A DNA stretch of 64,000 nt from Streptomyces sp. NBS 14/10 (GCF_002224125.1 NZ_NCSM01000007.1:793371-857370); one strand, 5' to 3'. Positions 1-11,294 are shown, counted from the first letter of the stretch. The notes: generated by a model from the letters alone, not told the origin. Numbers and translations are program-made.

Positions 1-551
1 TCGTCGAGCACCCGCCCGGCCTCGCCGAGGGTGCGCCCGTCCAGCCGGGTGCGGGACAGCCCGACCAGCTCGCGCAGCGCGTCGAGGCGCGGCCGCAGGG
101 CGCCGGTGACAAAGCCGCGGCCGCCGTGCTCGTACGCCGGCGTGTACGGCTCGCGCGCCACGCCGCCGCGCGCCCCGGCGTACCCGCCGCCCCGCACGCC
201 GTCCCCCTCGCCATACCTCTCGCGGTACGAGTCGCCGTACGTGTCGCCGTACGCCTGGCCGCCCCCTTCGCCGTACGCCGCGCCATGCCCTCCGCCGTAC
301 GCCCCGCCATGCCCTCCGCCGTACGTCCCGTCGCGCCCCTGGCCGTACCCCTCGCCGCGGTTCGCCTCCCCCGCCGGCCCACTCCCCCGCCCCTCCGTCG
401 CGACGGGCGGTCCGGGCGGCCGGCCCACCACCCGCCGTGCGATCAGGCCGTCGTCCCATGTCTGCCGGGGCGGTGCGGGCTTGCGGGCGACGCTCTCCTG
501 AGGGGGCGCGCTTTCCGGCTCGGACGTCGCAGTGGCCGTCACGACCGTCAC
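1..551 (-). CDS. Dynamin-like GTPase, second of pair (partial, N-terminal part only)
   Basis: An open frame starts at GTG 551 (or GTG 542) and runs without a stop to the window edge. Its start overlaps the stop of the upstream GTPase by 4 bases (GTGA), so the two are translationally coupled. About 183 residues are visible. They form a low-complexity, Tyr/Gly-rich N-terminal tail of octa- and tetrapeptide repeats (roughly residues 70-125), then the beginning of a helical region ([20 protein letters not shown]). The GTPase motifs would lie off the window, so the family call is inferred from the coupled partner and from the adjacent dynamin-like gene pairs (DynA/DynB) of streptomycetes, which stabilise FtsZ rings at sporulation septa. 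Confidence 0.65.
   Translation of the reverse strand, partial: MTVVTATATSEPESAPPQESVARKPAPPRQTWDDGLIARRVVGRPPGPPVATEGRGSGPAGEANRGEGYGQGRDGTYGGGHGGAYGGGHGAAYGEGGGQAYGDTYGDSYRERYGEGDGVRGGGYAGARGGVAREPYTPAYEHGGRGFVTGALRPRLDALRELVGLSRTRLDGRTLGEAGRVLD
216..351 (-). repeat. Tyr-Gly coding repeats in the N-terminal tail of the second GTPase
   Basis: Read on the minus strand this encodes [16 protein letters not shown] and YGEGGGQA, followed by tetrapeptides [12 protein letters not shown] and YGEG. The units share a TACGGC core and differ by single bases, which suggests repeat expansion by slippage followed by drift. The tail should be disordered. Confidence 0.75.
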
Positions 552-2290
552 CTCTCCTTCTGCAGTACGGACAGCGCGGCGATGAGCCGGACCTGGTGGT
601 CCGGGGTGACGTCGAGGGCGTCGAGCGGGGCCAGCCGCCGGTCGCGCTCCGCCGCCAGGACCCGTCCGACGCAGTCGTCGAGCAGCCGCCGACCGCGGTC
701 GCCCAGGCGCAGCGCGCCGTGCGCGCCCAGCGTCTCGGCCAGCCGCTCGCCCGCCGTACGGGTGCGGCGCCCGCCGATGAGGGACGCCACCAGCAGCGCG
801 GCGGCCTCGTCGGGGGCGCAGCCGGCACCGCCCTCGGCGGCCCGGGCGGCCACCTCCTCCTCGGCCAGCTCCTCGACACAGCGCCGCCAGCGCCGTACGG
901 CCACGCCGATCCGCTCGCCGGCGCCGCGCGCATCGCACGGCGCGAGCCCGGCGCGCGCGGCGGGGTCGCGCCGTCCCGCCTCCGCGACCCGTTCGTCGGC
1001 GGAGGCGGTGACGCTGCGCAGCAGGGTGGCGAGGGAGTCGGCGAGGGCGGTGAGGAGTTCTTCGGGCGTGCTGTCGTACGGCCTGCCGTGCCAGTGGGTG
1101 AGCGCGCCTCCCGCGAGCGCCGCCCCGCCGGCCAGTTCGCGCCGCATTCGCTCGGCCGCCTCCTCGTACGCGCCCGCCACGTGCTGCACCAGCCGCACCG
1201 CCGCCGCGTGCTGGGCGGCCGCCGCCCCGGCAAGGGCGGGCATCCGGGCGCGCAGCGAGGCGATCACCCCGGCGGCGGTCCGCTCGGCGGCGGCGTGGCG
1301 GGCGACCGGGTCCTGGGCGTGCCGGGTGAGCCAGTCGCGCAGTGCCGCGACGGCCGTGCCGGGCAGCAGCCCGCTGCCGCCGCCCGCGGACTCGGGGAGC
1401 TCGGGGATGGTGAACCGGGGCACGTCCCCAAGACCGGCGGCCGTGAGCAGCGCCGCGTACTGGTGGGAGACCTCGGCGGCGACCTGGTGGGGCACCCGGT
1501 CCAGGACGGTGACGAGGGTGACGTCGTACTCCTTGGCGGTGCGCAGCAGATGCCAGGGCACGGCGTCGGCGTAGCGGGTGGCGGTGGTCACCAGCACCCA
1601 GATGTCGGCGGCGCAGATCAGCTCGGCGGCGAGGTCGCGATTGCGGGCGACGAGGGAGTCGATGTCCGGCGCGTCGAGGAGCGCGAGCCCGCGCGCGAGC
1701 CCGGGGTCGGTCTCGACGCGCAGCGCTCCGGCCGCCGTCCGCGCCCCCTTGTCCGGCTCGTCGCGCCCCGCGCCCGCGTATGCCGCGCCATCGTGCGCCC
1801 CCTGCTCGTACGCCCCCTGTTCGTATGCCGCCCCCTCGTATGCCGCCTCCTCGTATGCCGTCCCTTCGTACGCCTCGTCCTCGTACCCGCCCTCGGCCCG
1901 CTCGCCCTGCGCGGGCACCCACACCCGGGTCAGCTGCGGCAGCACCCGCTGTCCGGTGAACCACTGGCGGTCCTCCGGATGGCAGACGAGCACCGGCGTG
2001 CGCGTGGTCGGGCGCAGCACCCCGGCCTCGGTGACGCGGCGGCCGACGAGCGAGTTGACCAGCGTGGACTTCCCGGCGCCGGTGGATCCGCCGATGACCG
2101 CCAGCAAGGGCGCTTGGGGGGCACGCAGCCGGGGCACGAGGTAGTCATCCAGTTGGGCGAGCAGTTCGGCGCGGCCACGGCGAGCGCGGTCGGCGCCGGG
2201 AAGGGGGAGCGGAAACCGTGCGGCATCGACGCGATCACGCAGTGCGGTCAGAGCGTCGAGCAGTCGGGGCCGTACGTCCAAGATCGCCAC
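548..2290 (-). CDS. Dynamin-like large GTPase
   Basis: A GTPase of about 580 residues. Motifs in order: P-loop [10 protein letters not shown], a G2 threonine in RPTTRTPV, G3 LLDAPDID, and a degenerate G4 in [11 protein letters not shown], followed by a long helical C-terminal half rich in Ala, Glu and Arg. This layout fits bacterial dynamin-like proteins, often misannotated as ABC transporter. The start is placed at GTG 2290 ([14 protein letters not shown]), where family members begin; an in-frame TTG at 2350 would add 20 unlike residues. The next gene overlaps by 4 bases. In streptomycetes the DynA/DynB pair works at FtsZ rings during sporulation septation, and that role is inferred here. 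Unusual: a run of pentapeptide repeats sits inside the G domain between G2 and G3. Confidence 0.85.
   Translation of the reverse strand: MAILDVRPRLLDALTALRDRVDAARFPLPLPGADRARRGRAELLAQLDDYLVPRLRAPQAPLLAVIGGSTGAGKSTLVNSLVGRRVTEAGVLRPTTRTPVLVCHPEDRQWFTGQRVLPQLTRVWVPAQGERAEGGYEDEAYEGTAYEEAAYEGAAYEQGAYEQGAHDGAAYAGAGRDEPDKGARTAAGALRVETDPGLARGLALLDAPDIDSLVARNRDLAAELICAADIWVLVTTATRYADAVPWHLLRTAKEYDVTLVTVLDRVPHQVAAEVSHQYAALLTAAGLGDVPRFTIPELPESAGGGSGLLPGTAVAALRDWLTRHAQDPVARHAAAERTAAGVIASLRARMPALAGAAAAQHAAAVRLVQHVAGAYEEAAERMRRELAGGAALAGGALTHWHGRPYDSTPEELLTALADSLATLLRSVTASADERVAEAGRRDPAARAGLAPCDARGAGERIGVAVRRWRRCVEELAEEEVAARAAEGGAGCAPDEAAALLVASLIGGRRTRTAGERLAETLGAHGALRLGDRGRRLLDDCVGRVLAAERDRRLAPLDALDVTPDHQVRLIAALSVLQKER
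1776..1892 (-). repeat. 15-bp-period repeats coding a YExxA pentapeptide array
   Basis: On the minus strand about eight consecutive 15-base units encode [35 protein letters not shown] and YAGAG. The array lies between the G2 and G3 motifs of the GTPase, where a compact loop is normal. Units are similar at DNA level (cores such as TCGTATGCCG on the plus strand), as expected for tandem expansion. Confidence 0.85.
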
Positions 2291-2669
2291 GGGTGAAGAA
2301 TGCCCGCTTTTGAGGTCTTTTTGAAGCGTATGCCCGCTCGCGCGCGTCAAACAGACCCACCCGGATTACCCCAGATTGACCAAGGGGCGGGCGTGGCGAC
2401 TGGGGCGCGGGCATAACGAGTAGACAACACCCGCTCTCTGAGGCGTGAAAAACGATGCGGGATTCGCACCTGCCTGCGATTATCAAACCGCTTCACCGAA
2501 CCTCCACAACGTGCCACGGAGGTGAAGCAACCGGGGCGAGGCGCACGGAGCCCTATCCTTGTCCCCGGCAAGGTCACGGATCCGCCGAGCCCGGCCACCG
2601 GCACCACGGCCCCGCACCGTCGGAACCGCAGGCACCCGGGGGCTCAGCAGTTGCGTGATCCACCGTCCG
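2291..2669. other. Intergenic region between GTPase gene and tRNA-Arg
   Basis: This gap of about 380 bases must hold the promoters of the GTPase operon (minus) and the tRNA (plus), though no consensus pair stands out. An inverted repeat, GCTTCACC at 2490-2497 and GGTGAAGC at 2521-2528, with a second inner arm CCTCC/GGAGG, could be an operator or RNA hairpin. The stretch 2300-2470 is less GC-rich than its surroundings. No convincing gene was seen. Confidence 0.4.
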
Positions 2670-2742
2670 GCCCCCGTAGCTCAGTGGATAGAGCAGGTGC
2701 CTTCTAAGCACTTGGCCGCAGGTTCGAGTCCTGCCGGGGGCG
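2670..2742 (+). tRNA. tRNA-Arg (anticodon TCT)
   Basis: A full cloverleaf can be drawn. The acceptor stem is GCCCCCG (2670-2676) with CGGGGGC (2735-2741). The D arm is GCTC/GAGC. The anticodon stem is GGTGC/GCACT around loop CTTCTAA, with TCT at 2703-2705. The variable loop has five bases, and the T arm is GCAGG-TTCGAGT-CCTGC. The 3' CCA is not encoded. It decodes AGA, a rare arginine codon in GC-rich genomes. Confidence 0.97.
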
Positions 2743-2755
2743 CTCGCCACCTCTC

Positions 2756-2773
2756 CCTCTACGCACGTAGAGG
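2756..2773 (+). terminator. Hairpin downstream of tRNA-Arg
   Basis: A 7-bp perfect inverted repeat, CCTCTAC-GCAC-GTAGAGG, starts 13 bases after the tRNA. There is no T-run, as is common in this genus. It is likely a terminator or processing hairpin. Confidence 0.5.
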
Positions 2774-2815
2774 CTCGGACGCCGGCGAAGTCGGCAGCCG
2801 CGGCGCCCGGCGCGC

Positions 2816-3307
2816 TCAGTCCGCCGAGCCGGAGACCTCACGCTCATAGGTCTCGATCGTCCGGACGAACACGGCGCGCTGCTCGGGAGTGAGCGGGTCG
2901 AAGGCCGCGCGCCAGGCGTTCGCGCCGTGGGCCAGCCAGGTGTCGATGGCCGAGCGGGTCTCCTCGTCCTCCGTGATGGCGACGATGGTGCGCCTGCGGT
3001 CGGCCGGGTCGGTGTGGCGCTCCAGGACGCCCTGGCGGCTGAGGTCGCTGACCATCAGGCTGACCGTCGTGGGGGCGACCTCCAGGCGGGCGGCGAGTTC
3101 GTTGACCGGCATCGGGCCGTCGAACAGCAGATAGGACAGCAGCGACAGATGCCTGGGGGCCAGGTTGAAGGAGCTCAGCCGCTCCGGGATCCTGGTGCGC
3201 TTGAGCCGGGCGGCGACGCGCGGCATCAGCAGCAGCATGGCCCGGATCGCCTGGTCCGCGCTCAGGGCGGACTCCGGACCGGACCGCGGCTCACGCTCCG
3301 CCGACAT
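2816..3307 (-). CDS. MarR-family transcriptional regulator
   Basis: A 163-residue protein of normal MarR size. The winged helix-turn-helix spans about residues 55-115. It includes the recognition region NELAARLEVAPTTVSLMVSDL and the wing DPADRRRTIVAITEDE, with the DxxDRR signature of the family. Helices at both ends should form the dimer. It lies downstream of, and in line with, the reductase-hemerythrin and alcohol dehydrogenase genes, separated by about 83 bases, so it may control that group. The ligand cannot be told from the sequence. Confidence 0.88.
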   Translation of the reverse strand: MSAEREPRSGPESALSADQAIRAMLLLMPRVAARLKRTRIPERLSSFNLAPRHLSLLSYLLFDGPMPVNELAARLEVAPTTVSLMVSDLSRQGVLERHTDPADRRRTIVAITEDEETRSAIDTWLAHGANAWRAAFDPLTPEQRAVFVRTIETYEREVSGSAD

Positions 3308-3390
3308 GTCTCGTACCCCCTCATAGCTTGCGCCGTCACCTTCCCGGCAAAGCTATCCCGGGGCGCGCGCCGCCGCTCACAGCAGGGTCG

Positions 3391-4317
3391 TTACGACGGG
3401 AGGGGCATCTCCAGGGCGGGGAGCAGGTACTGCTCCTCGTAGGCGAAGTGCTCCTCCAGGCCCGAGACCAACCGGTCCAGCTCGGCGCGGATCTTCTTCA
3501 CATCCGCGGGGTCGGCGGGCAGTCCCCCGTTCAGCAGGGCCTCGAACTCCTCCAGGGCCCGCTCCACCACGTCGTGCTCCTGGCGCAGCCGCGTGAGGGC
3601 CGGGAGCAGATGCGGGAACTGCTGCTCGAAGGCGGTGAACGTGCCGTTCTCCCGGATGTGGTGGGTCTGCAGGGCGTAGCAGAACGTCAGGCAGTGGCGG
3701 CGCAGTTGGCCCACGAGGTCGGCCCCCGAGCCGCCGTCGGCCTCCGCGGATTCCCCCTCCGGCGCCCGGTCGAACTCGGCGCGGACGCGGTGGAGTTCGG
3801 AGCGCAGATCGTTGTGGTGCTGGATCAGCTGTCGGCCGATCATCTGATTGCGCTCTTGATTGTTCGCGCCGAGGTCCAGGAGATGGAGGGCGATGACCGG
3901 AATGGTCCGCTCGGTCTGCTCCGCGTACGTACGGAAGGCCCGGTCGCGTGAGCACCGCAACTCCCAGTAGCGATCGCGCTCCTCGCCCTCCAGCACCACC
4001 GCGCGCGCCGCGAACGGCTTGACGGCCCCCTCCTCGGTGCCGAGTTCCACCGTGAGATGCGGGTTGGCCAGCAGATTGTGGTACCAGTGCGGATGCTTGG
4101 GGCCGCCGGGCCTCCCCGGCCGCCGGCCGACCGGGGCGTTGGAGCCGAAGACCAGATAGCGGTGCCCGTCGCGCAGATACACGGCGGGGGTCGTCTGCGG
4201 CTTGCCGGTCCTGGCACCGGCCGTGGTCAGCAGGATCAGCTGGGCGCCTTCGAACATGCCGCCCACTTGTCCGTTGTTCGCCCGGAATTCGTCGATGACG
4301 TCCTTATTGAGGTCCAT
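3391..4317 (-). CDS. Deazaflavin-dependent nitroreductase fused to hemerythrin domain
   Basis: A 308-residue two-domain protein. Residues 1-135 match the DDN/F420-type deazaflavin-dependent nitroreductase family: [14 protein letters not shown], then [16 protein letters not shown], then [19 protein letters not shown]. Residues 155-305 are a hemerythrin/HHE four-helix domain with candidate iron ligands in [28 protein letters not shown] and EEHFAYEE. A link between F420-dependent reduction and oxygen or nitric-oxide sensing by a di-iron centre is plausible but inferred. The start overlaps the end of the upstream alcohol dehydrogenase by 14 bases, so the genes are co-transcribed. Confidence 0.85.
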   Translation of the reverse strand: MDLNKDVIDEFRANNGQVGGMFEGAQLILLTTAGARTGKPQTTPAVYLRDGHRYLVFGSNAPVGRRPGRPGGPKHPHWYHNLLANPHLTVELGTEEGAVKPFAARAVVLEGEERDRYWELRCSRDRAFRTYAEQTERTIPVIALHLLDLGANNQERNQMIGRQLIQHHNDLRSELHRVRAEFDRAPEGESAEADGGSGADLVGQLRRHCLTFCYALQTHHIRENGTFTAFEQQFPHLLPALTRLRQEHDVVERALEEFEALLNGGLPADPADVKKIRAELDRLVSGLEEHFAYEEQYLLPALEMPLPS

Positions 4318-5359
4318 AGGAACCCTCCATCCTCAGCACCGCGACCCCCTGCACCCGGTCGGCCGCCAGGTCGTCCAGCGCGGCGTCCGCCCGCTCGAAC
4401 GGATACGGCGTCACGGTGACCCGGAGCCGGTGGGCGGCCGCCGCGTTCAGGAACTCCCGGCCGTCCTCCCGGGTGTTGGCCGTGACGCTGCGCAGCGTGC
4501 GTTCGTGGAAGAGATGCCGCTCGTAGTCGAGGGGCGGGATGTCCGAGAGATAGATCCCGGCGACGCTCAGGGTGCCGCCGCCGTCCAGCGCCTCCAGGGC
4601 CACCGGCGCCAGATCCCCCACCGGCGCGAACAGGATCGCCGCGTCCAGCGGCTCCGGCGGCCGGTCGTACGCGTCGCGCGCGGAGGCCGCGCCGAGCTCC
4701 AGCGCGAGCGCGCGAGCCGCCGCCGAGCGGGTCAGGACGTGGACCACCGCGCCCCGGCCGATCGCGACCTGGGCGGTGAGGTGCGCCGAGCCGCCGAAGC
4801 CGTAGATGCCGAGCCGGCCGCCCGGCGGCAGCTCGGCGCGGCGCAGCGCGCGGTAGCCGATGATTCCGGCACACAGCAGCGGGGCGAGTTCCTCGTCGGC
4901 GTAGCCGCCGGGCAGTTCGTACGCGTAGGCGGCGGGGACCGTGGCGTACTCGGCGTAGCCGCCGTCCGCGTCCCAGCCGGTGTACTCCGAGGACGGGCAC
5001 AGGTTCTCCTGACCCCTCAGGCAGTAGCGGCAGCGGCCGCAGGTCCGGCGCAGCCAGGGGATCCCCACCCGGGTGCCGACCGGTGGCCCCTCCGCCCCCG
5101 GGCCCGCCGCGACCACCTCCCCGACCGCCTCGTGGCCGGGGACGACGGGGGTCTTGTGCGGCGGCAGGTCGCCGTCGCGTACGTGCAGATCGGTACGGCA
5201 CACCCCGCAGGCCCGGACCCGCACCAGCAGTTCGTCCACCGCGGGCCGCGGAACCGGCAGCTCCACCTGGTCGATCCGGCCCGGGCGACCTGGGCTGCCC
5301 GGGGTTCGCACCACCCATGCCCGCATTTTCCCTGGGATGTCTGGATTCGCCTGCGCCAC
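4304..5359 (-). CDS. Zinc-dependent alcohol dehydrogenase (MDR family)
   Basis: A 351-residue medium-chain dehydrogenase. The catalytic zinc site is seen in [10 protein letters not shown] and GHEAVGEV. The structural zinc cysteines are in [18 protein letters not shown]. The cofactor fold is a Rossmann segment with [16 protein letters not shown] in place of the usual GxGxxG. This is the AdhP-like subgroup, which oxidises primary alcohols or reduces aldehydes with NAD(P). It is first in the predicted three-gene minus-strand group with the reductase-hemerythrin and MarR genes, and divergent from the fluoride-channel operon. The substrate is unknown. Confidence 0.88.
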   Translation of the reverse strand: MAQANPDIPGKMRAWVVRTPGSPGRPGRIDQVELPVPRPAVDELLVRVRACGVCRTDLHVRDGDLPPHKTPVVPGHEAVGEVVAAGPGAEGPPVGTRVGIPWLRRTCGRCRYCLRGQENLCPSSEYTGWDADGGYAEYATVPAAYAYELPGGYADEELAPLLCAGIIGYRALRRAELPPGGRLGIYGFGGSAHLTAQVAIGRGAVVHVLTRSAAARALALELGAASARDAYDRPPEPLDAAILFAPVGDLAPVALEALDGGGTLSVAGIYLSDIPPLDYERHLFHERTLRSVTANTREDGREFLNAAAAHRLRVTVTPYPFERADAALDDLAADRVQGVAVLRMEGSYGPQ

Positions 5360-5454
5360 TGGGGCAACGTACTGCCGCGGCGGTACGGGGATGCGGAGGT
5401 GCGCGTTCCGGGCGCGTCAGCGGGCCCCGGGACAGCGCCCGTAGGCTGAGGCCC

Positions 5455-6030
5455 ATGGGCAGCTCACGGTCTCCGCTGGCGGAGCAGGCCACCGACCCCG
5501 GCGCCACCGCGCCCGCGCACCGCGGCGCCTGGCGTGGACAGGGTCCGGTGGTCTGCGCGGTGGCGGTCGGCGGCGCGGCGGGGGCGGTCGCGCGATACGG
5601 GGCGGCGCTGCTGTGGCCGACCGCGGCGGGCACCTTCCCCTGGACGACGTTCGCGGTCAACGCCGTCGGCTGTGCGCTCATCGGCGTTCTCCTGGTGCTG
5701 ATCACCGAGGTGTGGGCCGCGCACCGGCTGGTGCGGCCGTTCTTCGGGACGGGGGTGCTGGGCGGGTTCACCACCTTCTCGACGTACGCCGTGGACATCC
5801 AGCGCCTGGTCGACGGGGGCAGCCCGGCCACCGGGCTGATCTATCTGGCGGCCACCCCGCTGGCGGCGCTGACGGCGGTATGGGCCGCGGTGGCGGTGAC
5901 GCGGCGCGCCATGGGGGTGTCCGGGGCGGGCCGCGCGAGCGGTGCGGGCAGTAGGGGCAGCGCGGACGGCGCGGACGGCGGGAACGGCTCAAGCGGTGCG
6001 GACAGCACGAGCGGCGGGGGTGCGCGATGA
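5455..6030 (+). CDS. crcB: CrcB/FluC-type fluoride channel subunit (long form)
   Basis: A 191-residue membrane protein with four predicted helices at about residues 30-150. Family motifs are [24 protein letters not shown] and [15 protein letters not shown]. FluC channels export fluoride as dual-topology dimers. The start is ATG 5455; longer in-frame versions would run into the divergent dehydrogenase promoter. An N-terminal tail of about 30 residues and a Gly/Ser/Ala-rich C-terminal tail of about 30 residues are extra to the core. Its stop overlaps the next start (ATGA). No match to the conserved fluoride-riboswitch core was found in 5360-5454. Confidence 0.9.
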   Translation: MGSSRSPLAEQATDPGATAPAHRGAWRGQGPVVCAVAVGGAAGAVARYGAALLWPTAAGTFPWTTFAVNAVGCALIGVLLVLITEVWAAHRLVRPFFGTGVLGGFTTFSTYAVDIQRLVDGGSPATGLIYLAATPLAALTAVWAAVAVTRRAMGVSGAGRASGAGSRGSADGADGGNGSSGADSTSGGGAR

Positions 6031-6383
6031 GCAGTCTGCGGCTGACCGTCTTCGTCAGCGAGAACGACACCTGGCACCGCCGGCCCCTGTTCGCGGAGAT
6101 CGTCCACCGCGCCCACCGCGCGGGGCTCGCGGGCGCGAGCGTCTTCCGCGGGGTCGAGGGGTTCGGCTCGACGTCGGTCGTCCACACCTCGCGGCTGTTG
6201 TCGCTGAGCGAGGATTTGCCCGTCGCGATTGTGATCGTGGACGTGGAGGAGCGGGTACGGGCGTTCCTGCCCGAGCTGGAGGAGATCGTCGGCGAGGGCC
6301 TGGCCGTCCTCGATCCGGTCGAGGTGATCCACTTCCCCCGCCGCGACGACAAGGACTCGGGTAAGGGCGAGGAGGCCCGGTGA
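6027..6383 (+). CDS. DUF190 (PII-like) protein
   Basis: A 118-residue soluble protein of the DUF190 family, which has a PII-like fold. Recognisable segments are [43 protein letters not shown] and [21 protein letters not shown]. It is embedded between two FluC genes with 4-base overlaps on both sides, so all three are made together. A regulatory or accessory role towards the channel is inferred from this context; the family's molecular function is not established. Confidence 0.88.
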   Translation: MSSLRLTVFVSENDTWHRRPLFAEIVHRAHRAGLAGASVFRGVEGFGSTSVVHTSRLLSLSEDLPVAIVIVDVEERVRAFLPELEEIVGEGLAVLDPVEVIHFPRRDDKDSGKGEEAR

Positions 6384-6754
6384 ACTGGCTGCTGGTGGTG
6401 GTCGGCGCCATGGTGGGCGCGCCGCTGCGCTATCTGACCGACCGGGCCGTGCAGACCAGGCACGATTCGGTGTTTCCGTGGGGCACCTTCGTCGTCAACG
6501 CCTCGGGCTGTCTGGTGCTGGGCCTGCTGACCGGCGCCGTCACCGCCGGGGCCGCCTCCTCGCAGCTCCAGCTGCTGCTGGGCACCGGATTCTGCGGGGC
6601 GCTGACGACGTACTCGACATTCTCGTACGAGACGCTGCGGCTGGCCGAGGACGGCGCCCGACTGTTCGCGGTCGCGAACGTGGTGATGAGCGTGGCGGTC
6701 GGCCTCGGCGCCGCCTTCGGTGGTGCGGCGCTGGCCCGGGCCATCTGGGGCTGA
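6380..6754 (+). CDS. crcB: CrcB/FluC-type fluoride channel subunit (short form)
   Basis: A 124-residue protein, the usual FluC length, with four membrane segments. Motifs are [23 protein letters not shown] and [15 protein letters not shown]. The start is GTG 6380, overlapping the DUF190 stop by 4 bases. With the longer subunit at 5455 it could form an obligate heterodimer, as seen for paired crcB genes in other bacteria. It converges on the LysR gene, with 25 bases between the two stops. Confidence 0.9.
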   Translation: MNWLLVVVGAMVGAPLRYLTDRAVQTRHDSVFPWGTFVVNASGCLVLGLLTGAVTAGAASSQLQLLLGTGFCGALTTYSTFSYETLRLAEDGARLFAVANVVMSVAVGLGAAFGGAALARAIWG

Positions 6755-6779
6755 GCACCCCCGAAGACTGACCCGCCAC

Positions 6780-7733
6780 TCAGCCAGAACCCGAGTCGGG
6801 AACCGGCGGCAGCAGCCTCGTACCCGGCGTCAGCTCCTCCCCCGCCCACGCCGACCGCAGATGCTCCCGCAGCACCCGGCTCAGCTCCCGCGCCGCCCGC
6901 GGCGGCGCGACGTCCTTGCGGTGCGCGAGGGAGATGGTGCGCTGCATGCCGTGGCCCGCGAAGGGCGTGGCCCGCAGCCCGGACCTGGCGGCCACCATCC
7001 CCGGGATCACGGCGATCCCGAGCCCCGCCCGTACGAAGCCCAACACCGCGTCCATCTCCCCGCCCTCGACCGAGTACGAGGGCTCGAAGCCGGCCGCCCG
7101 GCAGGCCGAGGTGGTGAACTCCCGCAGGTCATAGCCGCGCCGGAACATGACAAGCGGCTGGTCCCGCAGATCTTCGACGCGGATGTGGCGGCGCCTGACG
7201 GGCGGCGGTGCCGCGGGCGATGAGGCCACGACCAGCTCCTCGCGCAGCAGCTCGGTGGTGGCCAGTGCCGGGGCCTGCCCGGCCAGCGGGGTGATGACCA
7301 GCGCGAGGTCCAGCTCGCCCGCGGCCAGGGTGCGCACCAGGTCCTGCGAGCCGCCCTCGTCCACGATCAGCTCGATTCCGGGGAACTCGTCATGGAAGCG
7401 GCGCAGCACATCCGGGACGAGGCTGGCGCACAGGCTCGGCGGGGCGCCGAGCCGCACCCGGCCGCGCCGTAGCTGGGCGACCTCCTGTACCTCGCGGCGC
7501 GCGGTCTCGGTGTCGGCGAGGATCTGCCGGGCCAGCGGGAGCAGGGCCTCGCCCGCATCCGTGAGGGCGATGTTGCCGCGGGCGCGGTGGAACAGCTCCG
7601 CGCCCAGCTCCCGTTCCAGGGTGCGGATCTGCTGGGACAGCGACGGCTGGGCGACATGCAGGATCTCCGCCGCGCGCGTGAAATGGCGAGTATCGGCCAC
7701 GGTGGCGAAATAACGCAGCTGCTGCAGTCTCAC
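6780..7733 (-). CDS. LysR-family regulator divergent from succinate dehydrogenase
   Basis: A 317-residue LysR-type regulator. The N-terminal winged helix-turn-helix is LRYFATVADTRHFTRAAEIL followed by AQPSLSQQIRTLERELG, and residues 90-300 are the periplasmic-binding-like effector domain. The start is set at GTG 7733 (VRLQQLRYF), since longer readings would extend into the sdh promoter and start. It is transcribed away from sdhC across an 83-base gap containing LysR-type dyads, so it probably controls the sdh operon and itself. The effector is unknown. Confidence 0.88.
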   Translation of the reverse strand: MRLQQLRYFATVADTRHFTRAAEILHVAQPSLSQQIRTLERELGAELFHRARGNIALTDAGEALLPLARQILADTETARREVQEVAQLRRGRVRLGAPPSLCASLVPDVLRRFHDEFPGIELIVDEGGSQDLVRTLAAGELDLALVITPLAGQAPALATTELLREELVVASSPAAPPPVRRRHIRVEDLRDQPLVMFRRGYDLREFTTSACRAAGFEPSYSVEGGEMDAVLGFVRAGLGIAVIPGMVAARSGLRATPFAGHGMQRTISLAHRKDVAPPRAARELSRVLREHLRSAWAGEELTPGTRLLPPVPDSGSG

Positions 7734-7742
7734 CCAGGCATG

Positions 7743-7775
7743 ATAGCTATGGCCTATGGAATCGAGCCATTCCAT
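7743..7775. promoter_or_regulatory. LysR-type binding region between lysR and sdhC
   Basis: Two dyads abut. ATAG at 7743-7746 and CTAT at 7754-7757 give the T-N11-A layout of LysR boxes. ATGGAAT (7756-7762) and ATTCCAT (7769-7775) form a perfect 7-bp inverted repeat. They sit 42-74 bases before sdhC and just upstream of the regulator's start. Confidence 0.6.
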
Positions 7776-7816
7776 GTCTTGGACGAATCGCAAGAGGTTC
7801 CCTAGCGTCTTGTCCC

Positions 7817-8581
7817 ATGGCACTGGCGACGCGGACGGACCCTGAGGGGCCCGCCCAGAAGGGGCCGCGACAGCGGCCGGAACCGCCGCGGAAGCCCGCG
7901 CGGAGCCCGTCCCTCATCGGCTCCGTGTGGCGCTCGACCGTCGGCAAGAAAGCGGTGATGGCCGTCACCGGGCTGGTCATGCTGGCCTATCTGGCGGTCC
8001 ATATGCTCGGCAACCTCAAGATCTTCTTCGGGCCCGGGGACTACAACGGCTATGCGCACTGGCTGCGCACCCTCGGCGAGCCCGCGCTGCACTACGAGTG
8101 GTTCCTGTGGCTGGTCCGGGTGGCGCTGGTGGCCTCGGTGGTGCTGCATGCCGTGGCCGCGTACCAGCTCAGCCGCCGCGATCTGGCCGCGCGGCCGCAG
8201 AAGTACGCGCGCCGCCGACGGGGCGGGAGCTACGCCCAGCGGACCATGCGCTGGGGCGGGGTGATCCTCGGCCTGTTCATCGTCTGGCACATCCTGGACC
8301 TGACCACGCTCACCGTGAACGAGCACGCCGAGCCCGGCCATCCGTACCAGAACGTGGTGGCGACCTTCTCCACCTGGTACGGCAACACCATCTACATCGT
8401 GGCGATGCTGGCCCTCGGCGCACACATCCGGCACGGCCTGTGGAGTGCCGCCCAGACCCTCGGCTCGGGCCGCCCGCACCGCGACCGCACCCTCAAGATC
8501 GTCTCGACGGCCGTGGCGGCCGTTCTGGCCGGCGGGTTCATCGCCGTGCCCATCGGGGTCATGACCGGAGTAGTGAGCTGA
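7817..8581 (+). CDS. sdhC: Succinate dehydrogenase cytochrome b subunit
   Basis: A 254-residue integral membrane protein with five hydrophobic helices, the single-polypeptide di-heme type found in actinobacterial and Bacillus-like SQR/QFR. Histidines that may ligate heme occur in [23 protein letters not shown] and AHIRHGLW. It anchors the catalytic subunits and passes electrons to menaquinone. The N-terminal 30 residues are charged and probably cytoplasmic. sdhA starts one base after its stop. The start ATG 7817 is preceded by a short leader carrying the LysR dyads. Confidence 0.92.
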   Translation: MALATRTDPEGPAQKGPRQRPEPPRKPARSPSLIGSVWRSTVGKKAVMAVTGLVMLAYLAVHMLGNLKIFFGPGDYNGYAHWLRTLGEPALHYEWFLWLVRVALVASVVLHAVAAYQLSRRDLAARPQKYARRRRGGSYAQRTMRWGGVILGLFIVWHILDLTTLTVNEHAEPGHPYQNVVATFSTWYGNTIYIVAMLALGAHIRHGLWSAAQTLGSGRPHRDRTLKIVSTAVAAVLAGGFIAVPIGVMTGVVS

Positions 8582-8582
8582 T

Positions 8583-10525
<1,943 letters not shown>

Positions 10526-10529
<4 letters not shown>

Positions 10530-11287
10530 GGCTCACCCTGCGGATCTGGCGCCAGCACGGCCCGAACGAGCCGGGCGCCATGACCGTGTACGAAGTCGAC
10601 GGCATCTCACCCGAGATGTCCTTCCTGGAGATGCTGGACACCCTCAACGAGGAGCTGATCCTGCGCGGCGAGGAGCCCGTGGCCTTCGACCACGACTGCC
10701 GCGAGGGCATCTGCGGGGCGTGCGGCATGGTCATCAACGGCCAGGCGCACGGCCCCGAGCGCACCACCACCTGCCAGCTGCATATGCGGCACTTCTCCGA
10801 CGGTGACACGATCGACGTCGAGCCATGGCGCGCCGCCGCCTTCCCCGTGGTCAAGGACCTGGTCGTGGACCGCTCGGCCTTCGACCGGATCATCGGCTCC
10901 GGCGGCTATATCTCCGCGCCGACCGGCAGCGCCCCGGACGCGCACGCCACGCCCGTGCCCAAGCCGGTCGCCGACACGGCCTTCGAGCACGCCGAGTGCA
11001 TCGGCTGCGGGGCCTGCGTGGCGGCCTGCCCCAACGGCTCGGCGATGCTCTTCACCTCGGCCAAGGTCGTCCATCTGAACGTGCTGCCGCAGGGGCAGCC
11101 CGAGCGCGAGTCGCGGGTGCTCGACATGGTCGGCGCGATGGACGAGGAGGGCTTCGGCGGCTGCACCAACACCGGGGAGTGCGCGGTGGCCTGTCCCAAG
11201 GGGATCCCGTTGCAGAGCATTTCCATGATGAACCGGGAATTCCTGCGGGCGAGCGTCAAGGGCGGCGGCAAGGGCGGCCGCAGCTGA
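10526..11287 (+). CDS. sdhB: Succinate dehydrogenase iron-sulfur subunit
   Basis: A 253-residue protein. The N-terminal ferredoxin domain carries the [2Fe-2S] ligands in [16 protein letters not shown] and, later, a single Cys in TTTCQLH. The C-terminal domain has the [4Fe-4S]/[3Fe-4S] motifs [15 protein letters not shown] and [15 protein letters not shown]. It wires the flavin to the cytochrome subunit. It ends the operon and is followed closely by a strong inverted repeat. Confidence 0.95.
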
Positions 11288-11294
11288 CGGGCCG

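Noticed and set aside
216..351. CRISPR-like array
   Set aside because: The short periodic units code a Tyr/Gly-rich tail in frame, with no spacers and no cas genes.
2670..2742. Integration (att) site at the tRNA-Arg 3' end
   Set aside because: No integrase, no repeated tRNA 3' end in the window, and the neighbouring genes are ordinary.
5360..5454. Fluoride riboswitch before the FluC operon
   Set aside because: No match to the conserved core could be found in the short divergent leader.
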